Below, piece by piece: positions 63,031 through 64,000 of a stretch of DNA of 64,000 nt (the first letter of the stretch is position 1; each line of letters begins with the position of its first letter). The notes under the pieces are model-generated. The model was not told the DNA's origin and ran no database searches. It saw only the letters and a list, made by a program, of their open reading frames with translations. The position numbers and the translations under genes were made by a program. The stretch comes from JBEVJC01 sp040510375 (GTDB lineage Bacteria > Bacteroidota > Bacteroidia > Chitinophagales > Chitinophagaceae). Where the stretch lies: positions 124,001 through 188,000 of the forward strand of contig JBEVJC010000008.1 of the NCBI GenBank assembly GCA_040510375.1, written 5' to 3'.

Positions 63031-64000
63031 ATGAAATTTAAATCTACCTGCGTGGCATTGCTTGTCGCACTCCTCTTCATGTCCCCTTCGCTGTATGCCC
63101 AGCCTAATGTCGGGGACTATCAATCTGTTTCAACTGGTCTCTGGGCAACAACATCCAACTGGGAACGTTGGGACGGAGAAAGCTGGATAACCCCTTCACC
63201 TGCACCAACCTCGGCAGATGGAGTGATCACCATCCTTGCCACCCATGTAATAACAGTTGGTACTGCCACCAATGCAGATCAATTGGTAGTTGATGGTACA
63301 CTCCAGGTTAATTCGACATTTACCATCAACGATGGTACGGACACTGATCTCTCGGTTAATGGTTTGCTGGTTCTGCAGGGAACATTAACGGCGGGTACCG
63401 GTACACCGGCAGGTACACTTTCTGGTTCAATGAACTGGACTGGTGGCACACTGGCGTTACCCCTTACAGTTGCTGTTGGTGGTACTTTGGATATCAACAC
63501 CAATAACAAGACACTAGCCACTACGCTTACCAATAACGGAACCATTACCTGGTCAGCATCGACGATTGCCTTCAATAATGGCACCCTTACCAACAATGCA
63601 ACTTTTTCTGCGACCGGCGCCACTGCATTCAATACCACAGCCGGTACCAATCTGTTCAACAACAGCGCAACCGGAACATTTACCAAGTCGGCTTCGGCGC
63701 TTAATATCGCATTTAATATCCCTGTTGATAATGCAGGAACCATCGATATAGAAGCGGGTGGAGTCACGAGTGCCACCGCAAATGGCGCATTCACCAATTC
63801 TGGTTCGATCAATGTAGACGCCGGTACAACCCTTACACTTTCCGGTACGCTGGCAGGTGGTAATAACTTTAATGCGGGCACTGTCTTAAGCGGAACGGGT
63901 ACCATAACCAGCAACTCGAACACGAATGTCAATCTAACACTGGCCATACCCGCGGGATTGACCTTTGTCGCTTCAGGTACACAAATCCTGGCTGGGTCGG
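63031..64000 (+). CDS. Large repetitive secreted protein, N-terminal part
   Basis: From the ATG at 63031 the frame is open to the end of the window (323 codons) and continues beyond. A signal peptide (ending LYAQ, about residue 24) is followed by SVSTGLWATTSNWERWDGESW and a TSADGVITILATHVITV segment, the usual opening of Bacteroidota surface beta-helix proteins. After that come short threonine-, asparagine- and glycine-rich strands such as GTLTAGTGTPAGTLSGS and NNGTLTNNATFSATG. I expect a very long beta-solenoid adhesin, with sorting signals outside the window. No enzyme motif is visible. Confidence 0.8.
   Translation, partial: MKFKSTCVALLVALLFMSPSLYAQPNVGDYQSVSTGLWATTSNWERWDGESWITPSPAPTSADGVITILATHVITVGTATNADQLVVDGTLQVNSTFTINDGTDTDLSVNGLLVLQGTLTAGTGTPAGTLSGSMNWTGGTLALPLTVAVGGTLDINTNNKTLATTLTNNGTITWSASTIAFNNGTLTNNATFSATGATAFNTTAGTNLFNNSATGTFTKSASALNIAFNIPVDNAGTIDIEAGGVTSATANGAFTNSGSINVDAGTTLTLSGTLAGGNNFNAGTVLSGTGTITSNSNTNVNLTLAIPAGLTFVASGTQILAGS

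Noticed and set aside
63279..63947. 222-codon minus-strand open frame rich in valine, proline and alanine
   Set aside because: It mirrors the repetitive threonine/asparagine/glycine codons of the plus-strand secreted protein, which has a signal peptide and family-like opening.

Overview
The window looks like chromosomal DNA of a Bacteroidota bacterium, most likely of the family Chitinophagaceae (inference). The grounds are a fused SecD-SecF, Bacteroidota-type promoters (TAnnTTTG at -7) with almost no Shine-Dalgarno sequences, type IX secretion sorting domains with PKD repeats, GlnRS, bacillithiol genes, and families typical of the phylum (DUF3857, DUF3810, DUF4251, DUF4294). I see no rRNA, tRNA, CRISPR array, IS element or phage gene. 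Most of the window is ordinary, densely packed core genome.

Layout. 1-8.8 kb: start of an aminotransferase, secDF, an IscA-type Fe-S protein, a methylmalonyl-CoA mutase catalytic subunit and glnS. 8.8-20.4 kb: a lysine-rich histone H1-like protein, a CocE-type hydrolase, two consecutive DUF3857/transglutaminase-like proteins, a SET-domain protein behind a tiny lysine-rich protein, a YggS protein and an acyl-CoA dehydrogenase. 20.5-26.4 kb: ccmE-ccmF, a DUF4294 protein, bshB1 and a fatty acid desaturase. 26.7-31.8 kb: a polyamine block (aguB, aguA, an agmatinase-like ureohydrolase) followed by a membrane protein and a radical SAM protein. 31.9-35 kb: TonB-like protein, macrodomain protein, tiny membrane protein and folC, the last three overlapping or abutting. 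35-38 kb (minus strand): ABC ATPase, FKBP, YfiT/DinB and NUDIX operon, with a CAP-domain protein behind it. 38-47.5 kb: fbp, aspartate kinase, an L,D-transpeptidase fused to a TonB C-terminal domain, hppD, a phosphopantetheinyl transferase, dcd, a DUF3810 protein, and DUF177-rpmF-plsX.

47.7-62.3 kb is the accessory, glycan-related part. It holds a WcaJ-type sugar transferase, a VanZ-like protein, a PKD/beta-helix lipoprotein, two related secreted esterases with PKD and T9SS domains, a polytopic GT-C-like membrane protein and, divergent from that, a tightly coupled four-gene operon. The operon reads as UbiA-type phosphoribosyltransferase, DprE1-like oxidase, DprE2-like SDR and HAD phosphatase. 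Together these would make polyprenyl-phosphoryl-D-arabinofuranose, the arabinan precursor known best from mycobacteria; the GT-C-like protein is the obvious candidate for the enzyme that uses it. This is the most interesting system in the window. A long repetitive secreted protein starts at 63031 and runs off the end.

TAnnTTTG elements lie in front of at least fifteen genes. They were used to choose starts, for example for glnS (apparently leaderless), the DUF177 gene and fbp.
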